From: Thiodiazotropha sp040506275
GTDB lineage: Bacteria > Pseudomonadota > Gammaproteobacteria > Chromatiales > Chromatiaceae
Direction: 5' to 3'
Length of the DNA: 64,000 bases
Assembly (NCBI GenBank): GCA_040506275.1
Contig: JBEVXD010000005.1
Coordinates: 1 to 64,000 of the forward strand
Made by a program: the position numbers and the translations under genes. Shown in pieces: positions 1-9,303 of the stretch. The notes below the pieces were generated by a model. The model was given only the letters and a program-made list of their open reading frames with translations. It was not told the DNA's origin and searched no databases. The stretch's first letter is position 1. Each line of letters begins with the position of its first letter.

Positions 1-85
1 GTGCTTTGGCGTGCTCAAGCACCAGCAAAGTTACTCCCCACAAGTGGCTAAATAGCAACTTGCGGGGGTAAGGGAGAGATGGTAT

Positions 86-376
86 CTACATCTTTTTATC
101 AGAGGTTTCAGTAAAATTGAGTTGGACTTGGTGCGGCGCACCCTACGTCAGTGTTAGGTCACCGGATTATTAGAAGCGTATTGATGTAGGGTGCGGCCTG
201 CCGCACCGTAAGGGTGAGGGTTACTCAACAAATCTGGTTTTATTTCTTGAACTCATCAGTATTATCGAGGGAAGCTGTTTGCTAACTTGCTCAATAGTTG
301 GATTTCGTTTTAGTTGGGCTTGGTGCGGCAGGCCGCACCCTACATCTTTTATCAGAGGTTTTAGTAAAATTGAGTA
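86..376. repeat. Duplicated segment with GC-rich palindromes
   Basis: The first 420 bases hold no convincing gene. A roughly 36-base sequence at 86-122 recurs at 340-375 with few changes. Each copy lies next to a GGTGCGGC/GCCGCACC palindrome (131-146 and 322-343), and a third palindrome lies at 186-208. The palindromes share the layout GTAGGGTGCGGC..GCCGCACC with the GTAGGGTGGGGC family found elsewhere in the window, so they are probably variants of one dispersed intergenic repeat. The short reverse-strand reading frame across 221-406 is most likely a by-product of the palindromes. Confidence 0.6.
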
Positions 377-420
377 GTATACGAATGTATGCAGTGAACA
401 GTTCATCAGGTAGTTTGTAA

Positions 421-1413
421 ATGGGTTTAAAAACTCCTCATAAGGTTGATCTCGGCTTTTTTCCTACGCCGGTCGTTGCGCTCTCCAGGCTTAGTGCTGC
501 TTTGGGTGGTCCAGAGATTCTTATGAAACGAGATGATCTGACCGGGTTGGCCTTCGGAGGTAATAAAACAAGAAAACTGGAATATTTACTCAGTGATGCC
601 ATAAACAGTGGCTGCGATACAGTGATTACTGCGGGTGCCGCACAATCAAATCACTGCCGTCAAACTGCTGCCGCTGCCGCTTTTCTACAACTGGATTGTC
701 ATCTGGTACTTGGTGGATGGGCTCCCAAAATGGCGAATGGCAATTTACTACTGGATAACCTCTTTGGTTCAAAAATCCACTGGTCAGGTTTAAATCGCAA
801 AGGTGAGGATATACCTCAGATCGCCGAGGCTTTGAAAGTCAAAGGCAAGCGGCCATATTTGATTCCATATGGTGGTTCGAATGAGTTAGGTGCATATGGC
901 TTTGTTCGCGCAGTGGAAGAGTTGGAAACTCAACTCGATACATCAACACTTTCACACATCATTTTCGCTTCCAGTTCCGGTGGTACTCATGCTGGTTTAA
1001 TGTTGGGTAAATCCCTGTTAAATAATAAATACAATCTGCTTGGAATCAACATTGATAAAGGTGAAACGGATAGTAGCTCTTTTGCTGAGTTCATTATTGA
1101 TCTGGCCAATAAGACAAGCTGCTCTATTAATGCTGATATTTCATTCGTGACTGAAGATCTGATTCTCAACGGAGAATATGTTGGTGAGGGCTACGGCGTC
1201 ATTGGTGAGCTTGAAAAAGAGGCGATTTCTTTGACCGCCAGATATGAAGGTATCCTACTTGACCCAGTCTATACCGGCAGGGCAATGGGGGGATTGATCG
1301 ATATGATCCGTAGTGGCCAATTGACTAAACAGGACAAAGTCCTATTTTGGCATACAGGTGGCTCACCATCTTTGTTTGCCTATGCCGATTCACTCTCTAC
1401 AGCAAACTCATGA
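421..1413 (+). CDS. dcyD: D-cysteine desulfhydrase / ACC deaminase family PLP enzyme
   Basis: This 330-residue protein belongs to the fold-type II PLP enzymes that include D-cysteine desulfhydrase and 1-aminocyclopropane-1-carboxylate deaminase. The motif GGNKTRKLEY (residues 46-55) carries the expected PLP-binding lysine (Lys49), and the phosphate- and substrate-binding segment AAQSNHCRQTAAAAA follows at about residue 73. The family releases H2S, ammonia and pyruvate from D-cysteine, or opens the ACC ring; sequence alone does not decide between these. D-cysteine desulfhydrase is favoured because enterobacterial dcyD also lies by flagellar genes. The ATG is preceded by AGGTAG. It is monocistronic here, upstream of a convergent DUF2956 gene. 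Confidence 0.75.
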   Translation: MGLKTPHKVDLGFFPTPVVALSRLSAALGGPEILMKRDDLTGLAFGGNKTRKLEYLLSDAINSGCDTVITAGAAQSNHCRQTAAAAAFLQLDCHLVLGGWAPKMANGNLLLDNLFGSKIHWSGLNRKGEDIPQIAEALKVKGKRPYLIPYGGSNELGAYGFVRAVEELETQLDTSTLSHIIFASSSGGTHAGLMLGKSLLNNKYNLLGINIDKGETDSSSFAEFIIDLANKTSCSINADISFVTEDLILNGEYVGEGYGVIGELEKEAISLTARYEGILLDPVYTGRAMGGLIDMIRSGQLTKQDKVLFWHTGGSPSLFAYADSLSTANS

Positions 1414-1553
1414 GTGTAGACGATCCTCAATAATCTGAATGTGAGACTAAAATGCCTCCACCCTGCCTGGGGGGGATAAAGCCTGTTTTAAAATCATCCT
1501 GACGCTGGTGAAGTTTGTTGAGTAGCAGGGGTATTGATGAAAAAACAGGTTTG

Positions 1554-1901
1554 CTATTGAGAAAAAAGAGTGAGGTAGAGAGCAAATACAATCCAGGAGA
1601 GAGCCAGTAATATCCAAGGGAGCCAGTTGATCGGTTTCTGCTCCACGTTGAGCGCGTCTTGTTGCTCAGTTATATCGTCTGAAGCCTGATTGCTTTTCTG
1701 CTCTTTTTTCCTTCGTTTATCTATCTCACGCAGCTTCGCCTTATGCTGCTTTTTATATTGATCAATGCCTTTCTGTATACCCGCGGCAATCAGTTTGGTC
1801 TGCTCCTTGGTTTGACCGGGACGTTGGGTGGCACGGGCGATTTGCATCGACTCATTCCTGGTCTCTTCAGAGGGTTTCTGGTTTTTTGTACTTTTGGCCA
1901 T
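1554..1901 (-). CDS. DUF2956 family small membrane-anchored protein
   Basis: This 115-residue protein has a very basic, charged N-terminal part containing RPGQTKEQTKLIAAGIQKGI (about residues 27-46), the most conserved stretch of DUF2956 proteins as I recall them. A lysine/arginine-rich helix (about 48-70) follows, then an acidic linker and one C-terminal membrane helix (WLPWILLALSWIVFALYLTL, about 93-112). It is therefore probably a tail-anchored inner-membrane protein with a cytoplasmic basic domain. The function of the family is unknown to me. It is divergent from flgF, and the gap between them holds a perfect 9+9 palindrome that may control one or both. Confidence 0.7.
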   Translation of the reverse strand: MAKSTKNQKPSEETRNESMQIARATQRPGQTKEQTKLIAAGIQKGIDQYKKQHKAKLREIDKRRKKEQKSNQASDDITEQQDALNVEQKPINWLPWILLALSWIVFALYLTLFSQ

Positions 1902-1917
1902 TGTCTTGCTGCATTAA

Positions 1918-1937
1918 TGATAATGGCTCCATTATCA
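1918..1937. promoter_or_regulatory. Operator-like palindrome between DUF2956 gene and flgF
   Basis: TGATAATGGCTCCATTATCA has perfect 9-base arms around a two-base centre, 16 bases upstream of the DUF2956 start and 72 bases upstream of flgF. The arms resemble a Fur box (GATAATG..CATTATC), but the spacing is one base shorter than in the 19-bp consensus. The binding protein is unknown; Fur-like or another dimeric regulator is possible. Confidence 0.4.
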
Positions 1938-2009
1938 CTTATTGGTTCATTTATTGCATCGTTCCTGTCAAAGACAATTAAGTGACGATTTTACGACAGG
2001 AGCCAACCC

Positions 2010-2750
2010 ATGGATCGCATGCTATACGTCGCGATGAGCGGAGCAAAAGAGACATTGATGGCCCAGGCGAATAATTCCAATAACCTGGCCAATGTGAATA
2101 CGCCAGGATTCATGGAAGATCTCAACCAATTCCGCAGTATGCCTGTGTTTGGTGCCGGTTATCCTACTCGGGTCTACGCTCTGGATGAGCGGCCAGACAT
2201 CAATTTCGAGCGAGGCAGTCTGCACTCAACAGGAAATCCACTGGATGTGGCCATCAATGGCGATGGCTATTTTGCTGTTCAGGCAGCTGATGGCTCTGAG
2301 GCCTATACTCGCCGCGGCGACCTGAAGGTGGATGCCAATGGTTTGGTAACCAACGGCCAAGGTTTGCCGGTGATCGGCAATGGCGGGCCGCTAGCCTTGC
2401 CGCCTTTCGAGCGTCTGGAAATTGCGCCAGATGGAACCATTACCATTCTTCCCGAAGGTGCAACCCCCGAGGCCTTGGCCATCGTGGATCGCATCAAGAT
2501 GGTCAACCCTCCAGGAGATACTCTTTATAAGGGTGAAGATGGTCTGTTACATCTGAAGGATGGTGGTGTGGCCGATGCGGAGGCTGCGACACAGCTGGCC
2601 TCAGGCCATATTGAGAGCAGTAATGTGAATGTGGCAGATGCCTTGGTGAACATGATCGAGCTTTCACGCAAGTTCGAAATGCAGGTAAAGATGATGAAGA
2701 CGGCGGAAGAGATGGATAGCGCTTCTGCCAGTCTGATGAAGATGAGCTGA
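2010..2750 (+). CDS. flgF: Flagellar proximal rod protein FlgF
   Basis: This 246-residue rod protein has the N-terminal signature of the flagellar rod/hook family (NNSNNLANVNTPGF, about residues 22-35) and a matching C-terminal helix (ALVNMIELSRKFEMQVKMM). It builds the proximal part of the periplasmic drive-shaft rod and is exported by the flagellar type III apparatus, so no Sec signal is expected or seen. A good Shine-Dalgarno (GACAGGAG) precedes the ATG. It is the first gene of flgFGHIJKL here. The flgBCDE genes that usually precede it are not present immediately upstream, so the operon is split. Confidence 0.95.
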   Translation: MDRMLYVAMSGAKETLMAQANNSNNLANVNTPGFMEDLNQFRSMPVFGAGYPTRVYALDERPDINFERGSLHSTGNPLDVAINGDGYFAVQAADGSEAYTRRGDLKVDANGLVTNGQGLPVIGNGGPLALPPFERLEIAPDGTITILPEGATPEALAIVDRIKMVNPPGDTLYKGEDGLLHLKDGGVADAEAATQLASGHIESSNVNVADALVNMIELSRKFEMQVKMMKTAEEMDSASASLMKMS

Positions 2751-2814
2751 TGTTGGCAGGTAAATTGCAGCTTAACTATTGAATATATGAATTTAATGCT
2801 ACGAGGAAGAGACT

Positions 2815-3600
2815 ATGTACCCGGCACTCTGGATCGCTAAAACCGGATTGGATGCACAACAGACCAATATGTCTGTGATCTCCAACAATCTCTCCAATGT
2901 TAACACCACCGGCTTCAAACGGGACCGGGCTGTGTTCAACGATCTGGTTTATCAGAACCTGCGACAGGTGGGTGCTCAATCTTCTGAGAACACTGAGCTG
3001 CCATCCGGTCTTATGGTAGGTACCGGTGTGCGAGTGGTTGCATCTCAAAAAGAGCACAGTCAGGGCAATATCGTCCAGACAGGTAACTCTCTGGACGTGG
3101 CGATACAAGGCAAAGGTTATTTCCAGGTACTGCATCCTGACGGGAATGTTGTCTATAGCCGGGATGGTACGTTCAGCCTGACTGCTGATGGCAATATCGT
3201 TACCCCCAACGGCTATGAATTGCAACCTGCGATGACTGTGCCGAGCAATGCCACCAGTTTGACTGTTGGCTCGGATGGCGTGGTATCGGCTCTGGTTTCC
3301 GGTAACAGCACACCCACCCAGATTGGTCAGATCGAACTCGGATACTTTGTTAATCCCCAGGGACTTGAGCCTATTGGCGATAATCTCTTTCGCGAGACAA
3401 ATGCCAGCGGTGGGGTCAACACAGCTATCCCCGGTAGTGATAGTACCGGTACCTTGATTCAGGGAGCGTTAGAGAGCTCGAATGTAAATGTTGTGGAAGA
3501 GCTGGTGAATATGATTGAGACACAGCGTGCCTATGAGATGAACTCGAAGGCGATCTCCACCACTGATGAAATGCTCTCCTACGTCAATCAGCAACTTTAA
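2815..3600 (+). CDS. flgG: Flagellar distal rod protein FlgG
   Basis: This 261-residue protein has the N-terminal motif SNNLSNVNTTGFKRDRAVF and the C-terminal LVNMIETQRAYEMNSKAI helix diagnostic of FlgG, and matches the family length (about 260). It polymerises into the distal rod that crosses the peptidoglycan and the L/P rings. An AGGAAGAG Shine-Dalgarno lies just before the ATG. The 64-base gap from flgF contains no evident terminator, so the two are probably cotranscribed. Confidence 0.97.
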   Translation: MYPALWIAKTGLDAQQTNMSVISNNLSNVNTTGFKRDRAVFNDLVYQNLRQVGAQSSENTELPSGLMVGTGVRVVASQKEHSQGNIVQTGNSLDVAIQGKGYFQVLHPDGNVVYSRDGTFSLTADGNIVTPNGYELQPAMTVPSNATSLTVGSDGVVSALVSGNSTPTQIGQIELGYFVNPQGLEPIGDNLFRETNASGGVNTAIPGSDSTGTLIQGALESSNVNVVEELVNMIETQRAYEMNSKAISTTDEMLSYVNQQL

Positions 3601-3615
3601 CGGGATAACAGGCTG

Positions 3616-4326
3616 ATGGGCAGACTGCATAAAATATCTTGGCTGGTTTTACTGATGTTGGTTATGGTCGGTTGCCAGAACAGCAACCCGGTCAGAGATG
3701 CGGCTTATGCACCGATACGACCTGTTGTACCCCCACAAGCGCCTACAGGAAACGGTGCAATCTATCAGTCAGGCTATGAACAGGCCTGGTTCGAAGATAG
3801 ACGTGCTCGTCGGGTAGGGGATCTACTCACTGTACAACTGGTTGAGAGTACTCAGGCAAATAAATCGGCGTCTACTACAACGGCCAAGAGTTCCAGTACC
3901 AGCATGACCAATCCTGTGTTGTTTGGTCAGGCCATGGAGTTCAATGTTCCCGGATTTATGCCTATTGCCAACAATAAGGATGTGAACCTGGGGTTCGATC
4001 TCTCTGCTGCCAATGATTTCTCCGGTGACGGCAGTGCATCTCAAAGCAATGCTTTGAGCGGTAGTATCACGGTGTCGGTTATCGAGGTCATGCCTAACCG
4101 AAATCTCTATGTACGTGGTGAAAAGCGTATCGGCATCAATCAGGGTACCGAGTATGTCAGGCTCTCAGGTATTGTTCGGCCGAGTGACATCACCCCAAGC
4201 AATACAGTTAACTCAACCCGTATTGCCGACCCAACAATCACCTACAAAGGCGAAGGCGCACTGGCTGACGCCAACTCCATGGGCTGGTTGTCGCGCTTCT
4301 TTAACAGTGTGCTCTCTCCCTTCTGA
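3616..4326 (+). CDS. flgH: Flagellar L-ring lipoprotein FlgH
   Basis: This 236-residue protein has a lipoprotein signal: a basic start, a hydrophobic core, then the lipobox VMVGC with the modified cysteine at about residue 21. FlgH forms the outer-membrane L-ring bushing around the rod. The conserved LVESTQANKSASTTTAKSS and EVMPNRNLYVRGEKRI segments are present. It begins 15 bases after flgG and ends 10 bases before flgI, typical of a tight operon. Confidence 0.96.
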   Translation: MGRLHKISWLVLLMLVMVGCQNSNPVRDAAYAPIRPVVPPQAPTGNGAIYQSGYEQAWFEDRRARRVGDLLTVQLVESTQANKSASTTTAKSSSTSMTNPVLFGQAMEFNVPGFMPIANNKDVNLGFDLSAANDFSGDGSASQSNALSGSITVSVIEVMPNRNLYVRGEKRIGINQGTEYVRLSGIVRPSDITPSNTVNSTRIADPTITYKGEGALADANSMGWLSRFFNSVLSPF

Positions 4327-4336
4327 GGTATTTGAG

Positions 4337-5455
4337 ATGAAAGCTCTCTTGAAACAATCCCTGCTGGTTTTAACAGTCATGCTGATCACAGTTCAGCCTC
4401 TGTTGGCGGAGCGAATCAAGGACCTGGCCTCTATCCAAGGTGTGCGAAACAACCAACTTATTGGCTATGGCCTGGTGGTTGGGTTGAATGGTACCGGTGA
4501 TAAAGATACCGACTCTCCCTATACCATCAACAGTCTGAAGAATCTGCTTTCCCAATTAGGTGTACAGATACCTAATGGCGTCAATATCAAACCAAAAAAT
4601 GTGGCGGCAGTTATCGTTCATGGTGATCTACCACCCTTTAGCAAGGTGGGGCAGAAGCTGGATATCACAGTCTCTTCTTTGGGAAATGCGAAGAGTCTGC
4701 GTGGTGGTACTCTGTTAATGACACCGTTGAAAGGTGCGGATGGTAACAACTATGCCCTGGCCCAGGGTAATCTGGTCGTGGGTGGATTGAGCGCGGAAGG
4801 GCAGGATGGGTCAAAACTTACGGTAAACATACCCAGTGCCGGTCGGATTCCGAATGGTGCAACTGTTGAGCGTGAAGTGCCGAATGCCTTCAATAAGGCA
4901 CCGATGTTAACCCTGAATCTTAATGATGGAGACTTCACTACAGCAATGCGTGTTGCTGAGTCGATTAATCTGACCATCGGCCCAGGAACGGCGAAAGCGG
5001 TCGATTCAACTTCTATCCGGGTCAATGCGCCACTCGATCCAGGGCAGAAGGTAACCTTTATCTCCATGCTGGAAGAGTTGGAAGTTAAGCCTGGGGTTGC
5101 ATCAGCCAAGGTGATTATCAATTCTCGTACCGGAACCGTGGTGATCAATAATCAGGTTCGGGTCTATCCTGCTGCAGTCTCCCATGGCAACCTGGTGGTC
5201 AGTATCAGTGAAGATCCAGCAGTCTCTCAGCCTGCCCCGTTCTCCCGTGGCGGTAATACCGAAGTTGTTCCTCAAAGTCAGATCACCGTAACCGAAGAGG
5301 GTACAAATCACATGTTTCTCTTCAATCCTGGTGCATCACTGGATGAAGTGGTTCGCGCTGTTAATCAGGTCGGTGCTGCACCGAGCGACCTGGTGGCAAT
5401 TCTTGAAGCATTGAAAGAGGCTGGAGCACTGCGAGCTGAGCTGTTGGTGATCTGA
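4337..5455 (+). CDS. flgI: Flagellar P-ring protein FlgI
   Basis: This 372-residue protein forms the periplasmic P-ring around the rod. It has a Sec signal peptide (basic MKALLKQ, hydrophobic core, cleavage after LLA), followed by the mature start ERIKDLASIQGVRNNQLIGY, a hallmark of FlgI. The frame stays open upstream into flgH, but the ATG at 4337, with its own signal peptide and GAGGTATTTG spacing, is the right start. The stop codon overlaps the flgJ ATG (TGATG), which suggests translational coupling. Confidence 0.97.
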   Translation: MKALLKQSLLVLTVMLITVQPLLAERIKDLASIQGVRNNQLIGYGLVVGLNGTGDKDTDSPYTINSLKNLLSQLGVQIPNGVNIKPKNVAAVIVHGDLPPFSKVGQKLDITVSSLGNAKSLRGGTLLMTPLKGADGNNYALAQGNLVVGGLSAEGQDGSKLTVNIPSAGRIPNGATVEREVPNAFNKAPMLTLNLNDGDFTTAMRVAESINLTIGPGTAKAVDSTSIRVNAPLDPGQKVTFISMLEELEVKPGVASAKVIINSRTGTVVINNQVRVYPAAVSHGNLVVSISEDPAVSQPAPFSRGGNTEVVPQSQITVTEEGTNHMFLFNPGASLDEVVRAVNQVGAAPSDLVAILEALKEAGALRAELLVI

Positions 5456-6384
5456 TGAATAGTGCAGCACCCTCCCTCTATCACGATTTCTCAGGTCTGG
5501 CAGATCTGAAACGCCAGGCAAGGGATGATCAGGGTGCCACTGCTGAAAAGGTCGCGCGTCAATTTGAATCCGTATTTGTTCAGATGATGGTTAAACAGAT
5601 GCGCCAGGCCAGTTTTGGTGGCGGAGTTTTCGACAGTCAGCAGACCCGCTTTGCTCAGGATATGTATGATCAACAACTTGCAGTTCACCTCTCTGAAAAA
5701 CGGGGCTTGGGGATGTTGCCCATGTTGCGCAGTCAGCTCGGCGTAGAGTCTCAGACACAGCAGCAGGAACTCTCGGGGTTGGAGAGCTATTGGCAAAACC
5801 CAGCCACTCTGGCACGTCGTCATAGTTCAAATACAGAACCGGTCAAATCATCTGAACCTGCACAACAACCAACGCAAAAGATCGAGTCCCCGGAAGATTT
5901 TGTTACCAGACTCTGGACTTCAGCTGAACAGGCAGCCGAAGCGCTGGGTCTACCACCCGAGGCGTTGTTAGCCCAGGCTGCACTTGAGACAGGATGGGGC
6001 GGTCATGTGATGCAGGCAGCGAATGGCAGCAACAGCCATAATCTTTTCGGCATCAAAGCGGATCAACGCTGGGATGGTGACCAGGTGCGTAAGGAGACAT
6101 TGGAGTATCAAGAGGATATCGCAGTTCGCAGACGCGAGAACTTTCGCAGCTATAGCTCATTCGACGAGAGCTTCCAGGACTATGTGGCCTTTTTAAAGCA
6201 GAATCCGCGTTACTCAGAGGCCTTGAGCAATACCCAGGATTGTGAATCCTATTTCAGGTCTCTACAGGATGCCGGCTATGCCACCGACCCGGAATATGCA
6301 AACAAAATACTGCGGGTGATGCAGGGGCCTGAAATGCAGGCAGCACTCGACCACTTCAAGAGTTCGGCTCAACAGCCGATATAG
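5455..6384 (+). CDS. flgJ: Flagellar rod assembly protein / muramidase FlgJ
   Basis: This 309-residue two-domain protein has an N-terminal rod-binding domain (about 20-105, with FESVFVQMMVKQMRQA) that caps the growing rod. Its C-terminal glucosaminidase-type domain (about 150-300) opens the peptidoglycan. The catalytic region AQAALETGWG and the segment SHNLFGIKA are intact. It is the dual-domain form typical of beta/gammaproteobacteria. Its start overlaps the end of flgI by one base. Confidence 0.96.
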   Translation: MNSAAPSLYHDFSGLADLKRQARDDQGATAEKVARQFESVFVQMMVKQMRQASFGGGVFDSQQTRFAQDMYDQQLAVHLSEKRGLGMLPMLRSQLGVESQTQQQELSGLESYWQNPATLARRHSSNTEPVKSSEPAQQPTQKIESPEDFVTRLWTSAEQAAEALGLPPEALLAQAALETGWGGHVMQAANGSNSHNLFGIKADQRWDGDQVRKETLEYQEDIAVRRRENFRSYSSFDESFQDYVAFLKQNPRYSEALSNTQDCESYFRSLQDAGYATDPEYANKILRVMQGPEMQAALDHFKSSAQQPI

Positions 6385-6404
6385 CGAAATAGGAGGCGAC
6401 TAAG

Positions 6405-8366
6405 ATGAGCTTGCAATCCATCGGTGTCTCCGGGTTGGTCGCCACTCGGCTTGCCTTGGATACCACTGGCCATAACATTGCCAATGTAAATACTGATGGT
6501 TACAGCCGTCAGCGGATTGATTTTGCCACTCGGTTACCTTTTCAGAGCGCTGTGGGTTATATCGGGAGCGGCGTCCAGGCCTCTGAAGTCCAACGTCAAT
6601 ATGATGATTTCATCGCTGGCCAGATGCGTGCCAGCGCTTCGGTAGCCTCTGAGTTGCAAGCCTATTTCAATGGCGCAAAACAGTTGGATGATATTGTTGC
6701 CAATGCCGATTCAGGTTTGCAACCTGTCATACAGAATTTTTTTGATGCCATGCAAGGCATGGCGGACGATCCAAGCTCTATCTCTGCGCGTCAATTGGTG
6801 TTGACCGAGGCAGCTGCAATGGCCGATCGCTTCCAGTATTTCGATCAGCAGTTCGAAAGCATGCGCAACCAGATGAATAACCAAATTGGTTTCAATATCG
6901 GGGAGATCAATCGAATTGCCCAGGGCATCGCCGAGATCAACGAAGATATTAAGATCGCTTACGGTAGTACCCCTAACGATCTGATGGACAAGCGCGATCA
7001 GCTGGTGAATGAACTATCTGAATTGGTCGATATTCAGGTATTGGAGCAGAGCGACGGCGCCTACAATATCTTTATTGGAACTGGGCAGCCTCTGGTAATG
7101 GATACCGATCCAGCCACCTTGGGCACACAGCCGTCAGCGATGGACCCCAGCCATCTGGAAATTACATTTAACTATACCTTCGGCAGTCAGGTAGTGACTG
7201 ATCAGATGAGTGGCGGTGAAATTGGCGGCATGCTCAGGTTTCGCGATGAGATACTCGATCCCACTCATGACCGGGTAGGTCTGGTGGCTTTAGGTATAGC
7301 GAATGAGATCAACGATCAAAACCAACTTGGTCTTGATCTGCAAGGCATTGTTGGAACCGCTATGTTCAATCTGGGTTCAGTTGATGTCTATCCCAGGCCG
7401 GGAAATGGCAGTAGCATAACCGCAAGTTTCAACGATATCGGTAATCTCACCGGCGAGACATATGAACTCAGTTACGATGGCGCTGCATTTAATCTGGTTA
7501 ATCTGAACAGTGGCGTTTCTCAGGTTCTGGCTGCAGGACTGAATACTGTTGATGGTATCGATATCAACATTAATGCTGCAGGCGCGGCTCCCGGCGACAC
7601 TTTCATCATTCAACCAACCCGCAATGCCGCATCTAATTTCAACCTGCTGTTTGATGATGTACAACGTCTTGCTGCAGCGGGGCCTGTACGGGTTGCGCCA
7701 GCTGTTGATGCTAATGGGAATCCGCTGAATACCGGCACAGCCAGTATGACTCAGCCGACAAACAGTTCGATGGCCGGACTGCCGCTGGCAGGTGGCACTA
7801 TTCAGCTGGTCTATGATGATCAGGGTGGAGCCGCCAGTGGATTTGAAGTCTACTATCCCGGCTCAGTTCCTGGTGTTGATCCGTTTGATGATTTCATAAC
7901 TTATGACAACCTGAATGCTGCAACGATAGCGGGTACCCAGGTACCAGGCGCCACCTTTGCGACATTGGGTGGCATCAGTTTCAATATTGCCGGCGTACCG
8001 GCTGATGGTGATGCCTTCATTATTGGCAACAATACGAATGGCAATAGTGACAACCGAAACGCCTTAAGGCTTGAGAATATACAAAACCAGAACGTGCTTT
8101 TAGGTGGCTCATCAACTATCGATGAGTCCTATGTACAGATGGTCTCCGATGTGGGCTCAAAAACCCGCCATGCTGAGTTGAACCTCTCTGCCCAAGAGAG
8201 TCTTCTTGAACGTACCAAAGAGGCGATGGCTGAGGTGTCCGGGGTGAATCTGGATGAAGAGGCTGCCAAACTGATTCAGTTCCAACAGGCCTATCAGGCA
8301 TCAGCACAGGTGATTTCGGTGGCCAGCAGCCTATTTGATACGCTGCTAAACGCGGTCGGGAGATAA
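6405..8366 (+). CDS. flgK: Flagellar hook-associated protein 1 FlgK
   Basis: This 653-residue protein is the first hook-filament junction protein. The N-terminal DTTGHNIANVNTDGYSRQR motif and the C-terminal helix (EEAAKLIQFQQAYQASAQVI) match FlgK. The protein is about 100 residues longer than the enteric one, with the extra length in the variable surface-exposed middle, which varies freely in the family. An AGGAGG Shine-Dalgarno lies close to the ATG. It lies 20 bases from flgJ and 3 from flgL. Confidence 0.96.
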   Translation: MSLQSIGVSGLVATRLALDTTGHNIANVNTDGYSRQRIDFATRLPFQSAVGYIGSGVQASEVQRQYDDFIAGQMRASASVASELQAYFNGAKQLDDIVANADSGLQPVIQNFFDAMQGMADDPSSISARQLVLTEAAAMADRFQYFDQQFESMRNQMNNQIGFNIGEINRIAQGIAEINEDIKIAYGSTPNDLMDKRDQLVNELSELVDIQVLEQSDGAYNIFIGTGQPLVMDTDPATLGTQPSAMDPSHLEITFNYTFGSQVVTDQMSGGEIGGMLRFRDEILDPTHDRVGLVALGIANEINDQNQLGLDLQGIVGTAMFNLGSVDVYPRPGNGSSITASFNDIGNLTGETYELSYDGAAFNLVNLNSGVSQVLAAGLNTVDGIDININAAGAAPGDTFIIQPTRNAASNFNLLFDDVQRLAAAGPVRVAPAVDANGNPLNTGTASMTQPTNSSMAGLPLAGGTIQLVYDDQGGAASGFEVYYPGSVPGVDPFDDFITYDNLNAATIAGTQVPGATFATLGGISFNIAGVPADGDAFIIGNNTNGNSDNRNALRLENIQNQNVLLGGSSTIDESYVQMVSDVGSKTRHAELNLSAQESLLERTKEAMAEVSGVNLDEEAAKLIQFQQAYQASAQVISVASSLFDTLLNAVGR

Positions 8367-8369
8367 GGT

Positions 8370-9275
8370 ATGGATAGAGTTTCAACTTCGACACTATTTG
8401 ATCGGGGTATCTCCAGTATGCTGGAACGGCAGTCTGCACTGAGTCGCGCACAACTGCAGATCTCCTCTGGCAAACGTATCCTGACCCCACGTGATGATCC
8501 ACCAGCGGCGGCGCAAGCGCTTAATCTCCGAACCGCCATAACCAAGGTGGAGCAGTATCAATCCAATGCCGACCGAGCCCGTGCCAGGCTCGATCTACAG
8601 GAAGCAGCGTTGGCTGGTGTGGATGATATCTTACCCAGAGTTCGTGAGTTGGCACTGCAAGGTCAGAGCGATACCTACAATCTGGCTGCCAGGCAGGCCA
8701 TTGCTCAGGAGCTAAGGCAACTTAATGATGAGTTGATGGCCCTGGCAAATACTAGAGACAGCGATGGTGAATATATCTTTGCAGGATACAGTGCAGATTC
8801 TATTCCTTTCAGTAACCCGGCAGATGGTGTGTTTGCCTACTCAGGTGATATGGGGACTCGTAGCTTACAGATTTCAGCAACCCGACAGATTCAGGATCGT
8901 GAAAATGGCTATGATGTTTTCATGAATGTCACCACCAGTACCGGTACGCAACGTAATTTGTTTGAGACAGTCCATGGGATCATTGCAGGCCTGGAAGCGG
9001 ATGCACCCAATGGGGTTTTTGTTGAGGATCTGACTGCTGCACAGGAGCAGATTGTCTCAGTTCGTGCCCGGGGTGGCGCACGTCTGAACAGTATCGAAGA
9101 TCAGGGCAGAGTCAATGAAGATTTTATCTTCACCATGCAAGGCTCACTGTCAGAGATAGAGGATATCGATCTGGCGGAAGCAATCAGCCGTTTCGAACAA
9201 GATCTGCTGGCTTTACAAGCGGCACAACAGTCTTTTAACAAAGTACAGGGGCTGTCACTGTTCAACTATCTTTGA
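8370..9275 (+). CDS. flgL: Flagellar hook-associated protein 3 FlgL
   Basis: This 301-residue flagellin-like junction protein joins FlgK to the filament. The N-terminal helix contains SSGKRILTPRDDPPAAAQAL, a FlgL signature. The C-terminal helix (DLAEAISRFEQDLLALQAAQ) packs with it, as in flagellins. It is the last gene of flgFGHIJKL; a hairpin element rather than an ordinary terminator follows 28 bases later. Confidence 0.95.
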   Translation: MDRVSTSTLFDRGISSMLERQSALSRAQLQISSGKRILTPRDDPPAAAQALNLRTAITKVEQYQSNADRARARLDLQEAALAGVDDILPRVRELALQGQSDTYNLAARQAIAQELRQLNDELMALANTRDSDGEYIFAGYSADSIPFSNPADGVFAYSGDMGTRSLQISATRQIQDRENGYDVFMNVTTSTGTQRNLFETVHGIIAGLEADAPNGVFVEDLTAAQEQIVSVRARGGARLNSIEDQGRVNEDFIFTMQGSLSEIEDIDLAEAISRFEQDLLALQAAQQSFNKVQGLSLFNYL

Positions 9276-9303
9276 TTCTCTCAGAAATCCATAAGAGATC
9301 AGG

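Noticed and set aside
221..406. 61-codon reverse-strand frame at the left edge
   Set aside because: It is made mostly of palindromic repeat sequence (GCGLPHQ-type residues) and has no ribosome-binding site.
4109..4336. Upstream extension of flgI into flgH
   Set aside because: The signal peptide and the conserved start of FlgI begin at 4337; the extension is flgH in another frame.
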